Positions 1-8,008 of a DNA stretch of 20,248 bases are shown in pieces. Positions within the stretch are counted from its first letter, which is position 1. Each line of letters starts with the position of its first letter. This DNA comes from JBOHTO01 sp050733695 (GTDB lineage: Bacteria; Gemmatimonadota; Gemmatimonadetes; Gemmatimonadales; Gemmatimonadaceae). The stretch spans positions 1-20,248 of the forward strand of contig JBOHTO010000181.1 in NCBI GenBank assembly GCA_050733695.1, read 5' to 3'. Below the pieces are notes generated by a model that saw nothing but the letters and a program-made list of their open reading frames with translations, ran no database searches and had not been told where the DNA came from. Both the position numbers and the translations under genes were made by a program.

Positions 1-402
1 TCCGGATCGCAGGCAACATCGCTGATCATACGGGCGATGGCGCTGCAGGAGATCCGGCTTCGCGACTGGTGGCGCGTGGCGCTCCGCGAGGTACCCGCCG
101 GACTCGCGCTCGGCCTCATACTCGGGGTCATCGGCGTCGTTCGCGTGGTGATGTGGCAGGAGCTCGGCTGGTACGACTACGGGCCGCACGCGTTGCTCAT
201 AGCCATCACCGTCGGTGTGTCGCTGCTCGGCGTGGTCGCGATCGGGTCGCTGTCGGGTTCGATGCTGCCATTTCTGCTCCGGCGCCTCGGCTTCGATCCC
301 GCCAGCGCGTCGGCCCCCTTCGTTGCCACTCTCGTCGATGTGACGGGCGTCATCATCTACTTCAGCGTTGCGCTCCTGCTCCTCGGCGGAACGCTGCTCT
401 GA
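1..402 (+). CDS. mgtE: MgtE-type Mg2+ transporter, C-terminal part (5' truncated by window)
   Basis: This is the last 133 codons of a magnesium/divalent-cation channel of the MgtE family, an inner-membrane protein. The frame is open from base 1, before the ATG at 37. The first residues, SGSQATSLIIRAMALQEI, resemble the conserved MgtE stretch that follows the GNxGxQ motif (N-Q-ss-t-l-i-i-R-g-l-A-l-g-e-i), so the ATG at 37 is internal and not the true start. The rest shows three hydrophobic segments (around residues 30-50, 60-85 and 105-133) separated by short loops. The block ASAPFVATLVDVTGVIIYF matches the family's P-F-v-t-T-l-v-D-v-t-G motif, whose Asp lies in the ion pathway. The stop is TGA at 400-402. 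The cytoplasmic N and CBS domains would lie upstream of the window. It converges on the acyl-CoA dehydrogenase gene with a 69-bp gap. Confidence 0.9.
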   Translation, partial: SGSQATSLIIRAMALQEIRLRDWWRVALREVPAGLALGLILGVIGVVRVVMWQELGWYDYGPHALLIAITVGVSLLGVVAIGSLSGSMLPFLLRRLGFDPASASAPFVATLVDVTGVIIYFSVALLLLGGTLL

Positions 403-471
403 ACGCGCGCGGCTCGCCACTTGCTCCTGGCGACATGCGGTCGTTCGCGGGCGTGTAGGTGTCCTGATGCG

Positions 472-2451
472 CTAGGTCCCGACGCGCTCCGCCGGCGCGC
501 GCCCGGGCCGTGCGGCGCCATCCCCGCTCTTCACCGGCGCAGCCGGATCGCCAGGCTCCGGCCGCACGCCGTGCCCGCCCATGAGCCCGATGATGCCGTC
601 CTCGATCCACATGTGCCTCCCGCGCAGCACGTTCATCGCTACGTCGTAGAGCGCCTTGTCGTTCGGACCGTAGAAGTCGTCGAAGTGGCGGTCGATGCGG
701 ACGCGTGCTTCGCGGCAGAACAGGTCTGCCAGCTCGATGGCCTCCGCATTCCCACGCTCCGCGAGCATCTGCGCTCGCACGCACGTGGCCGACATGGCGA
801 ACAGCTCGGCGCCTATGTCCACGGCCCGGAAGAGGACCATCTGCCGGCGCTCCAGCTTTGGCCCGAGACGCACCATCGCGTGGAATATCGCGCGCCCCAG
901 CCGGCGCGTCGCTCGCTCGGCGAAGCGCAGGTGACGCGCCAGCCCGCCGAATTCCCGGAAGCTCGGCGTCTGCCCCTTGCCGACGAGAGTGCGCGCGTAC
1001 CAGAGCGGGTGGAACTTCGCCGACCGCGCCAGCGCCGACAGCCGCCTCTTCATTGTCGCTTCAGGGTTCACTATGTCGAAGGCGAGCTCGAAATGACGGT
1101 CCACCGCTTCGCGCGCGATGAACAACCGCATGATCTCCGATGAGCCCTCGAAGATCAGGTTGATGCGGAAGTCGCGCATCGCGCGCTCGATCGCTATCGG
1201 CCGCTCGCCGCGGGCCTCGAGCGAGGCAGCGGTTTCGTAGCCGCGGCCGCCGCGGATCTGCAGCGTGTCGTCGACAATCCGCCAACCCGCTTCGGAGTTC
1301 CACATCTTCGCTATCGCCGCTTCAAGGCGTATATCGTACGCGCCGGCACCGTCATTCGCAGCCGCGCCCTTTTCCGCCAGTGCGCTCGCGAGCTCGGCGA
1401 GCGACTCCATCGTGAATGCATTGGCGGCCATGCGCGCGATCTTCTGCGATATCGCCTCGTGCTTGCCGATCGGCTGACCCCATTGCACTCGCTCATTGCC
1501 CCATACGCGCGCGACCTGGAGCATCGCTTTCGCGACGCCGGCGCAGCTCGCGGGAAGCGTGAGCCGGCCGGTGTTGAGGGTCGTGAGCGCGAGCTTCAGT
1601 CCCCTCCCCTCACCCCAGAGGATATTCTCGCGGGGCACCTTCACGTTCGTGAAGCGAATCACGCCGTTCTCGATCGCCTTGAGCCCCATGAAGTGGCTGC
1701 GATGGACGATCTCGACGCCGGGCATCGCTGCGTCGACGATGAAGGCGGTGATCTGCTTCTTCGAACGACCGCCGGCGTCACGGTCGGGCGTGCGCGCCAT
1801 GACGACGTACAGCTCTGCGCGCGTCCCGTTCGTGCACCACAGCTTCTCGCCATTCAGCACGAAATGGCGGCCATCTTCCGTGGGAGTCGCGGTGGTGCGC
1901 AGATTGGCCGGATCGGAACCCGCATCGACCTCCGTGAGCGCGAACGCCGAGATCGCGCCCGCCGCGAGACGCGGAAAGAATCGCTTCTTCTGCTCCTCGG
2001 TGCCGAAAAGCTTGAGCGGCTGCGGCACGCCAATCGATTGTGATGCCGAGAGCAGCGCAGTGAGCGAACCGTCCTTCGAGGTGACCATCTCGATGGCGCG
2101 GATGTAGCTCGTCTGCGAGAGCCCGAGCCCGCCGTATTCGGTAGGGATCTTGATGCCGAACGCTCCCATGTCCCGGAGCTCCTGCACCAGCTCTTCCGGG
2201 ATGTGGCCCGTGCGGTCGATCGCCTCCGAATCGACGCGCTCGAGGAAGGCCCTCAGACGCTGCATGAACGGTCGCGCGCGTTCCTCCTCGGCGGGGTCGC
2301 TCGGAGGGTGCGGATGGATCAGGTCGAGTCGGAACCGGCCCAGAAAGAGTTCGCGGGCGAAGCTGGCACCACCCCACTCGCTCTCACGTGCAGATTCGGC
2401 GACGTCGCGCGCTTCCTTCTCGGTGGCGAGTACGTTCGGCTTGTCGGCCAT
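472..2451 (-). CDS. Acyl-CoA dehydrogenase, VLCAD/ACAD9-like (659 aa)
   Basis: This is a flavoenzyme catalysing the FAD-dependent alpha,beta-dehydrogenation of acyl-CoA in fatty-acid beta-oxidation. The N-terminal helical domain covers about residues 55-165 and includes KIPTEYGGLGLSQTSY. The middle beta domain (about 168-275) contains the family signature AFALTEVDAGSDPANLRTTA and LNGEKLWCTNGTRAELYVV. The C-terminal helical domain runs to about 450. The catalytic base should be E435 in NLIFEGSSEIMRLFIA, the position used by VLCAD and its relatives. At 659 aa it is much longer than a typical 380-aa acyl-CoA dehydrogenase; the additional C-terminal 200 residues correspond to the VLCAD/ACAD9 extension, implicated there in membrane association and dimerisation. 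The start ATG at 2451 has no strong Shine-Dalgarno sequence. SURF1 lies 68 bp upstream on the same strand. Substrate chain length cannot be read from the sequence. Confidence 0.93.
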   Translation of the reverse strand: MADKPNVLATEKEARDVAESARESEWGGASFARELFLGRFRLDLIHPHPPSDPAEEERARPFMQRLRAFLERVDSEAIDRTGHIPEELVQELRDMGAFGIKIPTEYGGLGLSQTSYIRAIEMVTSKDGSLTALLSASQSIGVPQPLKLFGTEEQKKRFFPRLAAGAISAFALTEVDAGSDPANLRTTATPTEDGRHFVLNGEKLWCTNGTRAELYVVMARTPDRDAGGRSKKQITAFIVDAAMPGVEIVHRSHFMGLKAIENGVIRFTNVKVPRENILWGEGRGLKLALTTLNTGRLTLPASCAGVAKAMLQVARVWGNERVQWGQPIGKHEAISQKIARMAANAFTMESLAELASALAEKGAAANDGAGAYDIRLEAAIAKMWNSEAGWRIVDDTLQIRGGRGYETAASLEARGERPIAIERAMRDFRINLIFEGSSEIMRLFIAREAVDRHFELAFDIVNPEATMKRRLSALARSAKFHPLWYARTLVGKGQTPSFREFGGLARHLRFAERATRRLGRAIFHAMVRLGPKLERRQMVLFRAVDIGAELFAMSATCVRAQMLAERGNAEAIELADLFCREARVRIDRHFDDFYGPNDKALYDVAMNVLRGRHMWIEDGIIGLMGGHGVRPEPGDPAAPVKSGDGAARPGRAPAERVGT

Positions 2452-2519
2452 GGTGGCTTGTCCGGGGCGGAGTGATCACACGAGCGACGCAGCGATACAC
2501 GCGCGCCACTCCCGATAGG

Positions 2520-3347
2520 TTAATCCTCGCGCTGCCCCCTTACAACATGCGCGGCACGGCCGTCATCGCCCGGCAACGCAGACCGGGTCGCCCGTTCGGA
2601 ACGAATGAGCACCGCCGTACCGGCTATCGCGATGAGCGCGAAGCTGAACCACTGGATTGCGTAGCTGAGATGCGGCCCTTCGTCGAGCGCAGGCACCGCA
2701 AGGCGGGCCAGGCTCGCCGCACCCGGGGCGACACGCGACGAGTCGATCCCCGTGAGCATCACGATGTACGGCGCAACTGGATACGGCAGGCGTGCTTCGA
2801 TATACTCGCGGTCGAGCTGGCGGACCTTGCGCGGGTCGCCGCCCACGCTCGCACCGCGGCCGTCGGGCCGGGTGAACATGAGCACGTAACCTGTTCCCGC
2901 GATCGAATCGCCCTCTCGCCAGCGATCCAGGTCGACCTCCGACGCGCTTCCGGAGTAGACCCAGCCGCGGTTCACGAGGATCGCGGTATCGTGGCCTGCG
3001 CGCCGGAGTGGCGTAAGGAGATTCACCCCCGGTGAGCCATTGTGCGTGCGGCCGGTGTAGATGAACTCGCGTGCGTAGTCGAGCTTTCCCCGGATCAGAA
3101 CCCGGCGGTACCTGGCCCTGGAAGCATCGGCCGGGAGTGATGCCGGCGGGACCGGGGGTGCGTTGCGCCGCTCCTCGACAAGGGCATTGACCGCCAGACG
3201 CTGCTGGCGCCGATCGAGCTGCCACACCCCAAGCCGGATGAAAACGGCAGCCATGGCAAGCGCAAGAACGCCCAGCAGAAGCGTCTTGCGAGCCATCAAC
3301 GGTGCGAGCCGCCAACGCGCCTCGGCGCGCTGGCCTGCCCCGTGCAT
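2520..3347 (-). CDS. SURF1 family cytochrome c oxidase assembly protein
   Basis: This is an inner-membrane factor that assists haem insertion and assembly of haem-copper terminal oxidases. Family marks are all present: an N-terminal membrane helix ending in FIRLGVWQLDRRQQRLA (compare LGxWQxxR), the YRRVLIRGKL strand, ILVNRGWV, and the C-terminal GPHLSYAIQWFSFALIAIAG, which combines the conserved H-x-x-Y-A-x-Q-W-F motif with the second membrane helix. The central part between the helices is the periplasmic domain. The start is not settled. The frame is open to a GTG at 3365; ATG codons lie at 3347 (listed) and 3296. The ATG at 3296 gives MARKTLLLGVLALAMAAVFIR, the usual SURF1 N-terminus, but none of the three has a clear ribosome binding site. 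It is divergent from the lipoprotein gene at 3399 and 68 bp upstream of the acyl-CoA dehydrogenase. No oxidase genes are visible nearby. Confidence 0.92.
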   Translation of the reverse strand: MHGAGQRAEARWRLAPLMARKTLLLGVLALAMAAVFIRLGVWQLDRRQQRLAVNALVEERRNAPPVPPASLPADASRARYRRVLIRGKLDYAREFIYTGRTHNGSPGVNLLTPLRRAGHDTAILVNRGWVYSGSASEVDLDRWREGDSIAGTGYVLMFTRPDGRGASVGGDPRKVRQLDREYIEARLPYPVAPYIVMLTGIDSSRVAPGAASLARLAVPALDEGPHLSYAIQWFSFALIAIAGTAVLIRSERATRSALPGDDGRAAHVVRGQRED

Positions 3348-3388
3348 GGAGGAGTGACCTGCCACGCTGAATCTCGAGAACTCGTTTC

Positions 3389-3393
3389 GGAGG
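3389..3393 (+). promoter_or_regulatory. Ribosome binding site (GGAGG-like) of the small lipoprotein gene
   Basis: The bases GGAGG end five bases before ATG 3399. The site decides that start over the in-frame upstream ATG at 3342, which would put 19 non-hydrophobic residues in front of an otherwise normal lipoprotein signal peptide. Confidence 0.7.
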
Positions 3394-3398
3394 TCACA

Positions 3399-3878
3399 AT
3401 GCGCTCCACCGGAGTGCTGTTCCCCCTGCTGATTGCCGCCACACTGAGCGCCGCCTGCTCACGAGTGAACCCATTTGGCTCCGATCGAGAGGCCGTCTCG
3501 GAGAGCGTGAGTCAGTCTCCGGAGCTGACGATGGAGATCGCAACCACTCAACTCCAGCACCACGGCTACGAGGTCGCGCGTCTCGATGAATCAGTGCTCA
3601 TCACCACTCCCCGCACAGTGCCGGACCACCTCAGGGGTTCGAACGGTGAGATCCCGGCGGGGACGCAGTGGTTCCTGCGCGTGGAAGCGGAAGACATGCG
3701 CTTTCTGGCGGGCACGAGCGTCAATATCCGCGGCTATCTTCTGCCGCAGGGCCGTGAGCGCGCGACCAATCAGCTCACTCAGAACGCCCAGCCGGTCACG
3801 TCGGTCGACCACCCCGATCTCTTCCGCGAGGTGGAAACATCCGCGGCCTGGATCATAGACGCGGTGAACCGCCGGTAG
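3399..3878 (+). CDS. Hypothetical small lipoprotein (159 aa)
   Basis: The family is not recognised. The N-terminus, MRSTGVLFPLLIAATLSAAC, is a classic lipoprotein signal peptide: Arg at position 2, a hydrophobic core, and an LSAAC lipobox with the lipidated Cys at 20. The mature part is about 139 aa, soluble and mixed alpha/beta in character. It contains TTQLQHHGYEVARLDESVLI and QWFLRVEAEDMRFLAGTSVN, which could form a small alpha/beta domain. A strong GGAGG sequence precedes the start. The Asp after the first mature residues expected for inner-membrane retention is absent (CSRV), so outer-membrane sorting would be the default guess where Lol-type rules apply. The last 26 bases (3853-3878) overlap the antisense 3' end of the DUF4015 gene. 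It is divergent from SURF1 with about 50 bp between them. No function is proposed. Confidence 0.82.
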   Translation: MRSTGVLFPLLIAATLSAACSRVNPFGSDREAVSESVSQSPELTMEIATTQLQHHGYEVARLDESVLITTPRTVPDHLRGSNGEIPAGTQWFLRVEAEDMRFLAGTSVNIRGYLLPQGRERATNQLTQNAQPVTSVDHPDLFREVETSAAWIIDAVNRR

Positions 3879-5391
3879 AGTCCGGCGCCCCGCCGGCAGA
3901 GTCCGGCAGCGCAGCGGCGGAATCCGCGAGTGACTCGGTGGAATCCGGGAGCGCCTCGGTGGAATCCGCGAGTGACTCGGTGGAATCCGGGAGCGCTTCG
4001 GCGGAATCCGGAAGTGCCTCCGAGGAATCCGGCACCGGCGCGGCGGCCCGCGGTGTCACCGACGAGTCCGACACGGAGGAGGAGTCCCGCGCCGCCGAGG
4101 AATCCGCGCGCGGCGCCGCTGTCAGCGAATCGGCGACCGCGGCCGGGGCAGGTGCCGGCTGCGCGGTCGAGTCGGGCTTCGGCGAACGCTCCTCCGCTTC
4201 GGGCCTGATCTCGGCCCGCAGCGCGGCGATGGTGTAGCGACTTCCGGGGTTCCAGAGCATCCAGCTCCGGAATCCGTTGTCGTAGCCCGCCTGCATCTGC
4301 GCGCGGACCTGTTTCACGCCGTAACGCGGCGCACCGAGGGTGAAATCCTGATACCATGGGATGACGCTGGCAGCGCTGTCCGCCCCTTCGAGCCGCCGCC
4401 GAGCCGATTCCAGCGCGGCGTCGATCACGTCGTATGGATTCGCATTCGGACGCGCGATGCCGTAGCTCCCGGGCCCGTAGTGCGAAGGATACGTCATTGG
4501 CAGTACGACATCGGCGCGATCGATGAACATGTCCCACTTCTGCCCGATCCCCATATCCGTGGTCTGCGAAGTCGTAAGACCGAACACGTCGATGGTGAAC
4601 GGCACGCCGAGTGATTCGAGTGAGTCGCGCGCGGTGCCGAGCTGATCGCGAATGACCTGCGCCCTCGTCCGGCCGGCCGCAAGCGGATAGGCCACTTCCC
4701 GGAAGATTCCCTTCTCGTCCGGGAAACGCACATAGTCGAACTGGATTTCGCTGAAGCCGAGCGCCACGGCTTCGCGTGCGATGTCCACCGCGTACTGCCA
4801 GACTCCGTTCTGGTGGGGATCGAGCCAGGGCTTGCCCTTGCTGTCGAGCCACGCCGTCGCCGTATCGGTCTCGCTCCGGATCGCCCACTCCGGGCGCGCC
4901 TCGGCCAGCAGCGGATCCTTGGCCACGACGATACGAGCTATCTGGTAGATGTCATGCGCGCGCATCGTGTCGAGCATCGCCCGGAGCCGTTCACGGGACA
5001 TGGGCGAGATCGTGTCGGCGCCTATCTTCCGCGCGAGCGGAACCTCCGAGCGGTAGAGCATGTAACCGCGGTCATCCTTGACATCGATGACGAGCGCGTT
5101 GACCTCGGTGCGCTTCGCGACATCGATGAGCTGCCATACCTTCCGGCCGACAGCCGCCCATCGGTTGACGTAGAGGCCACGCACGACTTCGGGCGTGGGA
5201 ACGAGGGGCGGTGGTTCGAGAATCGAGTCGTCTGCGACAGGGATGCCCGGACCCGCATGCTCCGCCCCAGTAGCGCTCGCGCTGTCGGCCCCGTTCTCCC
5301 CGCCGCGCGTCTGCTGCGCCTCGGGGCGTGACGTACACGCGGAGAGGAGGAAGAGGGTCGCCGTGAGGCGACGGAGGGCGTCTCGTGTCAT
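3853..5391 (-). CDS. DUF4015-type putative glycoside hydrolase-like lipoprotein (512 aa)
   Basis: The start chosen is ATG 5391, giving MTRDALRRLTATLFLLSACT, a lipoprotein signal peptide with lipobox LSAC and Cys19. The same frame is open up to 5754, but that stretch lies antisense-frame within the M14 peptidase gene and has no domain. Residues 20-65 are a low-complexity linker. About residues 68-395 match the putative glycosyl-hydrolase domain family DUF4015 (TIM-barrel-like). Typical blocks are RGLYVNRWAAVGRKVWQLID, NALVIDVKDDRGYMLY, the acidic strand GFSEIQFDYVRFPDEKGIF, and VLPMTYPSHYGPGSYG near the end. Asp/Glu residues in QFDYVRFPDE are good candidates for the active site, but no activity is established here. 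After residue 400 the protein becomes low-complexity, ending in eight heptapeptide repeats. It lies 73 bp downstream of the M14 gene on the same strand, so they may be co-transcribed. The start lacks a clear Shine-Dalgarno sequence. Confidence 0.87.
   Translation of the reverse strand: MTRDALRRLTATLFLLSACTSRPEAQQTRGGENGADSASATGAEHAGPGIPVADDSILEPPPLVPTPEVVRGLYVNRWAAVGRKVWQLIDVAKRTEVNALVIDVKDDRGYMLYRSEVPLARKIGADTISPMSRERLRAMLDTMRAHDIYQIARIVVAKDPLLAEARPEWAIRSETDTATAWLDSKGKPWLDPHQNGVWQYAVDIAREAVALGFSEIQFDYVRFPDEKGIFREVAYPLAAGRTRAQVIRDQLGTARDSLESLGVPFTIDVFGLTTSQTTDMGIGQKWDMFIDRADVVLPMTYPSHYGPGSYGIARPNANPYDVIDAALESARRRLEGADSAASVIPWYQDFTLGAPRYGVKQVRAQMQAGYDNGFRSWMLWNPGSRYTIAALRAEIRPEAEERSPKPDSTAQPAPAPAAVADSLTAAPRADSSAARDSSSVSDSSVTPRAAAPVPDSSEALPDSAEALPDSTESLADSTEALPDSTESLADSAAALPDSAGGAPDSTGGSPRL
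3856..4029 (-). repeat. Imperfect 21-bp tandem repeat encoding a heptapeptide tail
   Basis: The last 58 residues of the DUF4015 lipoprotein consist of eight imperfect heptads, for example DSSEALP, DSAEALP, DSTESLA, DSTEALP, DSTESLA, DSAAALP and DSAGGAP, ending with DSTGGSPRL. At the DNA level these are 21-bp units. The alternation DSTESLA/DSTEALP gives a 42-bp higher-order period between about 3930 and 4010. The tail is acidic and Ser-rich, probably disordered. Copy number could change by slippage in whole-codon steps. Confidence 0.88.
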
Positions 5392-5464
5392 CCCCGGAAA
5401 TCTAGTCGGAGCGGTGTGGCCGGGCGGTATGACGCCGTGCGATCGATCGGAATCGCGCCGCCGC

Positions 5465-7873
5465 CTACGGCTCGAGTATCGCCCCCCAGATGAGTGGATA
5501 CGTCGCCATGGTCTGCGCGCGGTACTGCGGGCGGAACCCGAACAGCACCACGGTGCCCTCACCCTTGTCGACCGTGACCATCGCCGCACGGCCGGCCAGC
5601 CGCTCGCCGCCGAGCAGCCATCCCGAAAGGAGCGGTCCTTCTCCGTCGTCCTCGTCGCCGGCGTCGGGATATGTGAGCACGGCCGTCGCCCTCGAAGGAT
5701 CCGTGATCTCGAACGCGGGGCTGTCCTCGAACCAGATGGCGGGCGCATGGTCAATGTGCCCGGCTATCGCGCCGCTGGAAGCGAGCTCCACGCGCAACAA
5801 CGAGCCCGGCGCGTAGAACTCGCGCGAGTTCGTCCCGGCAAGCACGTTGCGCACTGGCAGGTCGAGCGCCTCTATGGCGTATTCGCTCGCCTCGTTGAAG
5901 GTGATCAGCGTTCCGCCGTTCTCCACGAATCGGGCGAGCGCACTCGCCCCTTCATCTCCCAGGCCCCCCTTCAGGGAATCGGGATAGTCCGAACGGAACG
6001 GACCGCGTTCGAGCGTTGCGGGCGACTGGTCGGGGATGATGATGACGTCGAAGCGCTCGGCGAGATCGCCACCGCGCACATCGGAATCCACGATCGACGT
6101 GTAGGGGATGCTGTACTGGTCGAGGATCCAGCGCGTCCATCCCTCGTCCATGGAAGCCGAGTAGCTGCGGTACATGCCGATCCGCTTCGACGACGTGCCG
6201 CTGAGCCCCGCGACGTGCAGCTCCGGCTCTGGAACGAAGGCGATGGGGTCGCTCACGGCGACGGTAAGCGTGTCGACGGTCGCGACATCGACTCCCATGA
6301 GCAGGGGAAGCGTGTGCGCCGTCACGTCGTACGGCCGCCTGGGTGGCCCGTCCGGGTACTCGCGCAGGTCCGGATAGTCCTGCCGCTCCAGCAACGCCTT
6401 GGCGAAGCTTCCGTACGGCTGCGCCGTCGCGATGACGTAGCTGCCGGCAGGGTACGTCTCGCCGCCGGCCGCGATGGGCGTTCGTGCGCGGCGGACCTCC
6501 ACCTGTCCGCGCTGGAGGATGCGCAGCATCGTCGCCAGCTCGGGCATGTTCTGCTGCGTCGCCGGGATCACGAACGCGGCCGGCCAGTCCTCGCGGCCCG
6601 CCGCGTCGTTGCCCGCGATAGCACGCTCATGTATCTCGGCGAAGCTGCGCAGCCACGTCTCGCGGTCGCGTGCCGCCTCGGCGAGCAGGGCCCACGTCGC
6701 ACTTGTCTGATAGTCGATGATGTCGGCGATCGTCCACCGACCGCCCTGCCAGAGAGTAAGAAAGTTCCAGCTCTGCACCTTCGCGTCGTATCCGCGCGAC
6801 TGCCGCAGCGAATCGAAGGGCATCACAATGGGCGAGGCGAGATCGGCGCTGGCCGTCTCCGTGAGTATCCGCACACCGCCGTGATAGTGCTGGTACGCGC
6901 GCGCCGGCGTCCAGGCGTCGTACGACGCGTTCGTCGCGATGCCCGTCTTCCCCTGCGCCGTGAGTCGCCAGATCATCGACATGCCGAGCTGGTTGACGCC
7001 GGCCGTGATGATCGGGTCCACGTTCGGCTCGATGGGATCCATGAAGGGCGGAATGAATATCCGCGACGTGCTGGAACCCTGCTGATGGATGTCATTCACG
7101 ATCTGTGGATGCCACACGCTGTGCAGCGAGTCGATCGTGAGTTGCGTCTCGATCTGTGTGAAGGCGTACCAGTCGCGGTTGTTGTCGTGCCCCACGTAGT
7201 GGTGATACAGCACGGGCGGCCCGGAACCCTCGGCGGGAGTGCCGAGTGTGGACACATACCAGTCGCGCACGATGTCCACGCCGTCGGGATTGAGCGATGG
7301 AACGAGGATGGTGATCGCGCTCTCGCGGATGCGCGCCGCGTCCTCGTTCTGCGCCTGACTGCCGCCGCCGGCGAGGCGGTGAGCGAGAACCAGCGGCGTC
7401 ATAATTCCGCCCACCTCGGTCGAGTGGATGCTGGATGTCACGAGCACCACCGTCTTGCCTTCGGAGATGAGCCGCGCGCGCTCACCGTCGCGCCAGACAC
7501 GCGGGTCTGCGAGCCGCTGCTGGATGTCGCGATAGTGTGGCAGCCGGGCGATCGTGGCCGAATCCGAGATGAAGGCCGCGATGAAGGGACGCCCGAGCGT
7601 GGTCAGGCCGAGCGTGCGCACCGTTACGCGCGGGCTCGCCCGGTCGAGCGCAGTGAAGTAGTCGACGACATCCCCCCACGCGGGGAGTTTGCGATCGGTG
7701 CCGGGCTCGAACCCGATCACGGACGTCGGCGTGGGAATCGCGCCGCCGCCGCCAGTGCGCTGTGCACAGAGCGGGGCCGCGAGAATGACGAGCAGGAGCG
7801 CAGCGCTACCTGCGGCGCGCAGAATGTGAGTAATTCCGTAACGAGACATTGCGAGCTGGATGAAGGAAGTCAT
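5465..7873 (-). CDS. Secreted M14 family zinc carboxypeptidase-like protein (802 aa)
   Basis: This is an exported metallopeptidase of the M14 (carboxypeptidase A) clan. After a signal peptide (ALLLVILAAPLCAQ, residues 25-38) the peptidase domain covers about 60-350. Zinc ligands are H150 and E153 in SSIHSTEVGG (HxxE) and H263 in VNDIHQQGSS; the arginine-rich patch GHDNNRDWYAFTQIE follows the family's substrate-binding N-R region. The catalytic Glu is E339 in VRILTETAS. The remaining 450 residues include a region starting near SKRIGMYRSYSASMDEGWTRW and FDVIIIPDQSP, which resembles a class-I glutamine-amidotransferase-like fold seen in large M14 proteins. The C-terminus ends with a beta-rich part that includes FGFRPQYRAQTMATYPLIWG. 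An ATG at 7849 (residue 9) is an alternative start with a tidier signal peptide. Its upstream region is cut at 7958 by the IS3 element, 85 bp away. Substrate unknown; peptides or peptidoglycan fragments are possible. Confidence 0.9.
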   Translation of the reverse strand: MTSFIQLAMSRYGITHILRAAGSAALLLVILAAPLCAQRTGGGGAIPTPTSVIGFEPGTDRKLPAWGDVVDYFTALDRASPRVTVRTLGLTTLGRPFIAAFISDSATIARLPHYRDIQQRLADPRVWRDGERARLISEGKTVVLVTSSIHSTEVGGIMTPLVLAHRLAGGGSQAQNEDAARIRESAITILVPSLNPDGVDIVRDWYVSTLGTPAEGSGPPVLYHHYVGHDNNRDWYAFTQIETQLTIDSLHSVWHPQIVNDIHQQGSSTSRIFIPPFMDPIEPNVDPIITAGVNQLGMSMIWRLTAQGKTGIATNASYDAWTPARAYQHYHGGVRILTETASADLASPIVMPFDSLRQSRGYDAKVQSWNFLTLWQGGRWTIADIIDYQTSATWALLAEAARDRETWLRSFAEIHERAIAGNDAAGREDWPAAFVIPATQQNMPELATMLRILQRGQVEVRRARTPIAAGGETYPAGSYVIATAQPYGSFAKALLERQDYPDLREYPDGPPRRPYDVTAHTLPLLMGVDVATVDTLTVAVSDPIAFVPEPELHVAGLSGTSSKRIGMYRSYSASMDEGWTRWILDQYSIPYTSIVDSDVRGGDLAERFDVIIIPDQSPATLERGPFRSDYPDSLKGGLGDEGASALARFVENGGTLITFNEASEYAIEALDLPVRNVLAGTNSREFYAPGSLLRVELASSGAIAGHIDHAPAIWFEDSPAFEITDPSRATAVLTYPDAGDEDDGEGPLLSGWLLGGERLAGRAAMVTVDKGEGTVVLFGFRPQYRAQTMATYPLIWGAILEP

Positions 7874-7938
7874 CCACCTACGTTATTGGGGGGTTCCCGT
7901 CCTCGCAACCGCGCGCGTTGCCGCACCCTTCACACATC

Positions 7939-7958
7939 GATTCCAGCTTGCGCGGGAA
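7939..7958. repeat. Left part of a REP-like palindrome interrupted by the IS
   Basis: Removing the IS and one GAA copy rejoins this segment to 9272-9277. The rebuilt site contains ATTCCAGCTTGCGCGGGAAT followed by GACGG. It folds into an 8-bp stem with one mismatch around a TTGC loop. This resembles the dispersed extragenic palindromes of the ATTCCCGC...GCGGGAATGACGG type known from many bacterial genomes. Only one copy is visible in the window. Confidence 0.5.
7956..7958. repeat. Target site duplication GAA, left copy
   Basis: GAA immediately outside the left inverted repeat. The same three bases follow the right inverted repeat at 9269-9271. A 3-bp duplication is normal for IS3-family insertions. 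Confidence 0.75.
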
Positions 7959-7987
7959 TGAATCGCCCCGGGATTGCCGGAGGCTCC
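7959..7987 (+). repeat. IS3 left terminal inverted repeat
   Basis: Begins TGAATCGCCCCGGG. Compared with the reverse complement of 9240-9268, 23 of the first 28 positions agree, including the blocks TGAATCG, CCCGGG and CCGGAG. Confidence 0.85.
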
Positions 7988-8008
7988 CAATCGTGAGAGG
8001 ATGGGAGC

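Noticed and set aside
37..402. ATG 37 as start of a complete 121-aa membrane protein
   Set aside because: The frame is open to base 1 and the residues before the ATG match the MgtE family, so this is the end of a longer gene.
403..471. Terminator between mgtE and the acyl-CoA dehydrogenase
   Set aside because: Only a 6-bp TCGCCA/TGGCGA stem with an 8-base loop and no T-run; too weak to call.
5392..5754. Upstream extension of the DUF4015 gene to 5754
   Set aside because: The extension overlaps the M14 coding region and has no domain, while ATG 5391 starts a proper lipoprotein signal peptide.
7905..7921. GCAAC-CGCGCGC-GTTGC inverted repeat upstream of the M14 gene as an operator
   Set aside because: Five-bp arms in GC-rich DNA are expected by chance and no promoter could be placed next to it with confidence.
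5195..7996. 933-codon open frame on the plus strand
   Set aside because: It is antisense to the M14 peptidase, which has a signal peptide, zinc ligands and catalytic Glu. The translation is Arg/His-rich without domains, typical of GC-rich antisense frames.
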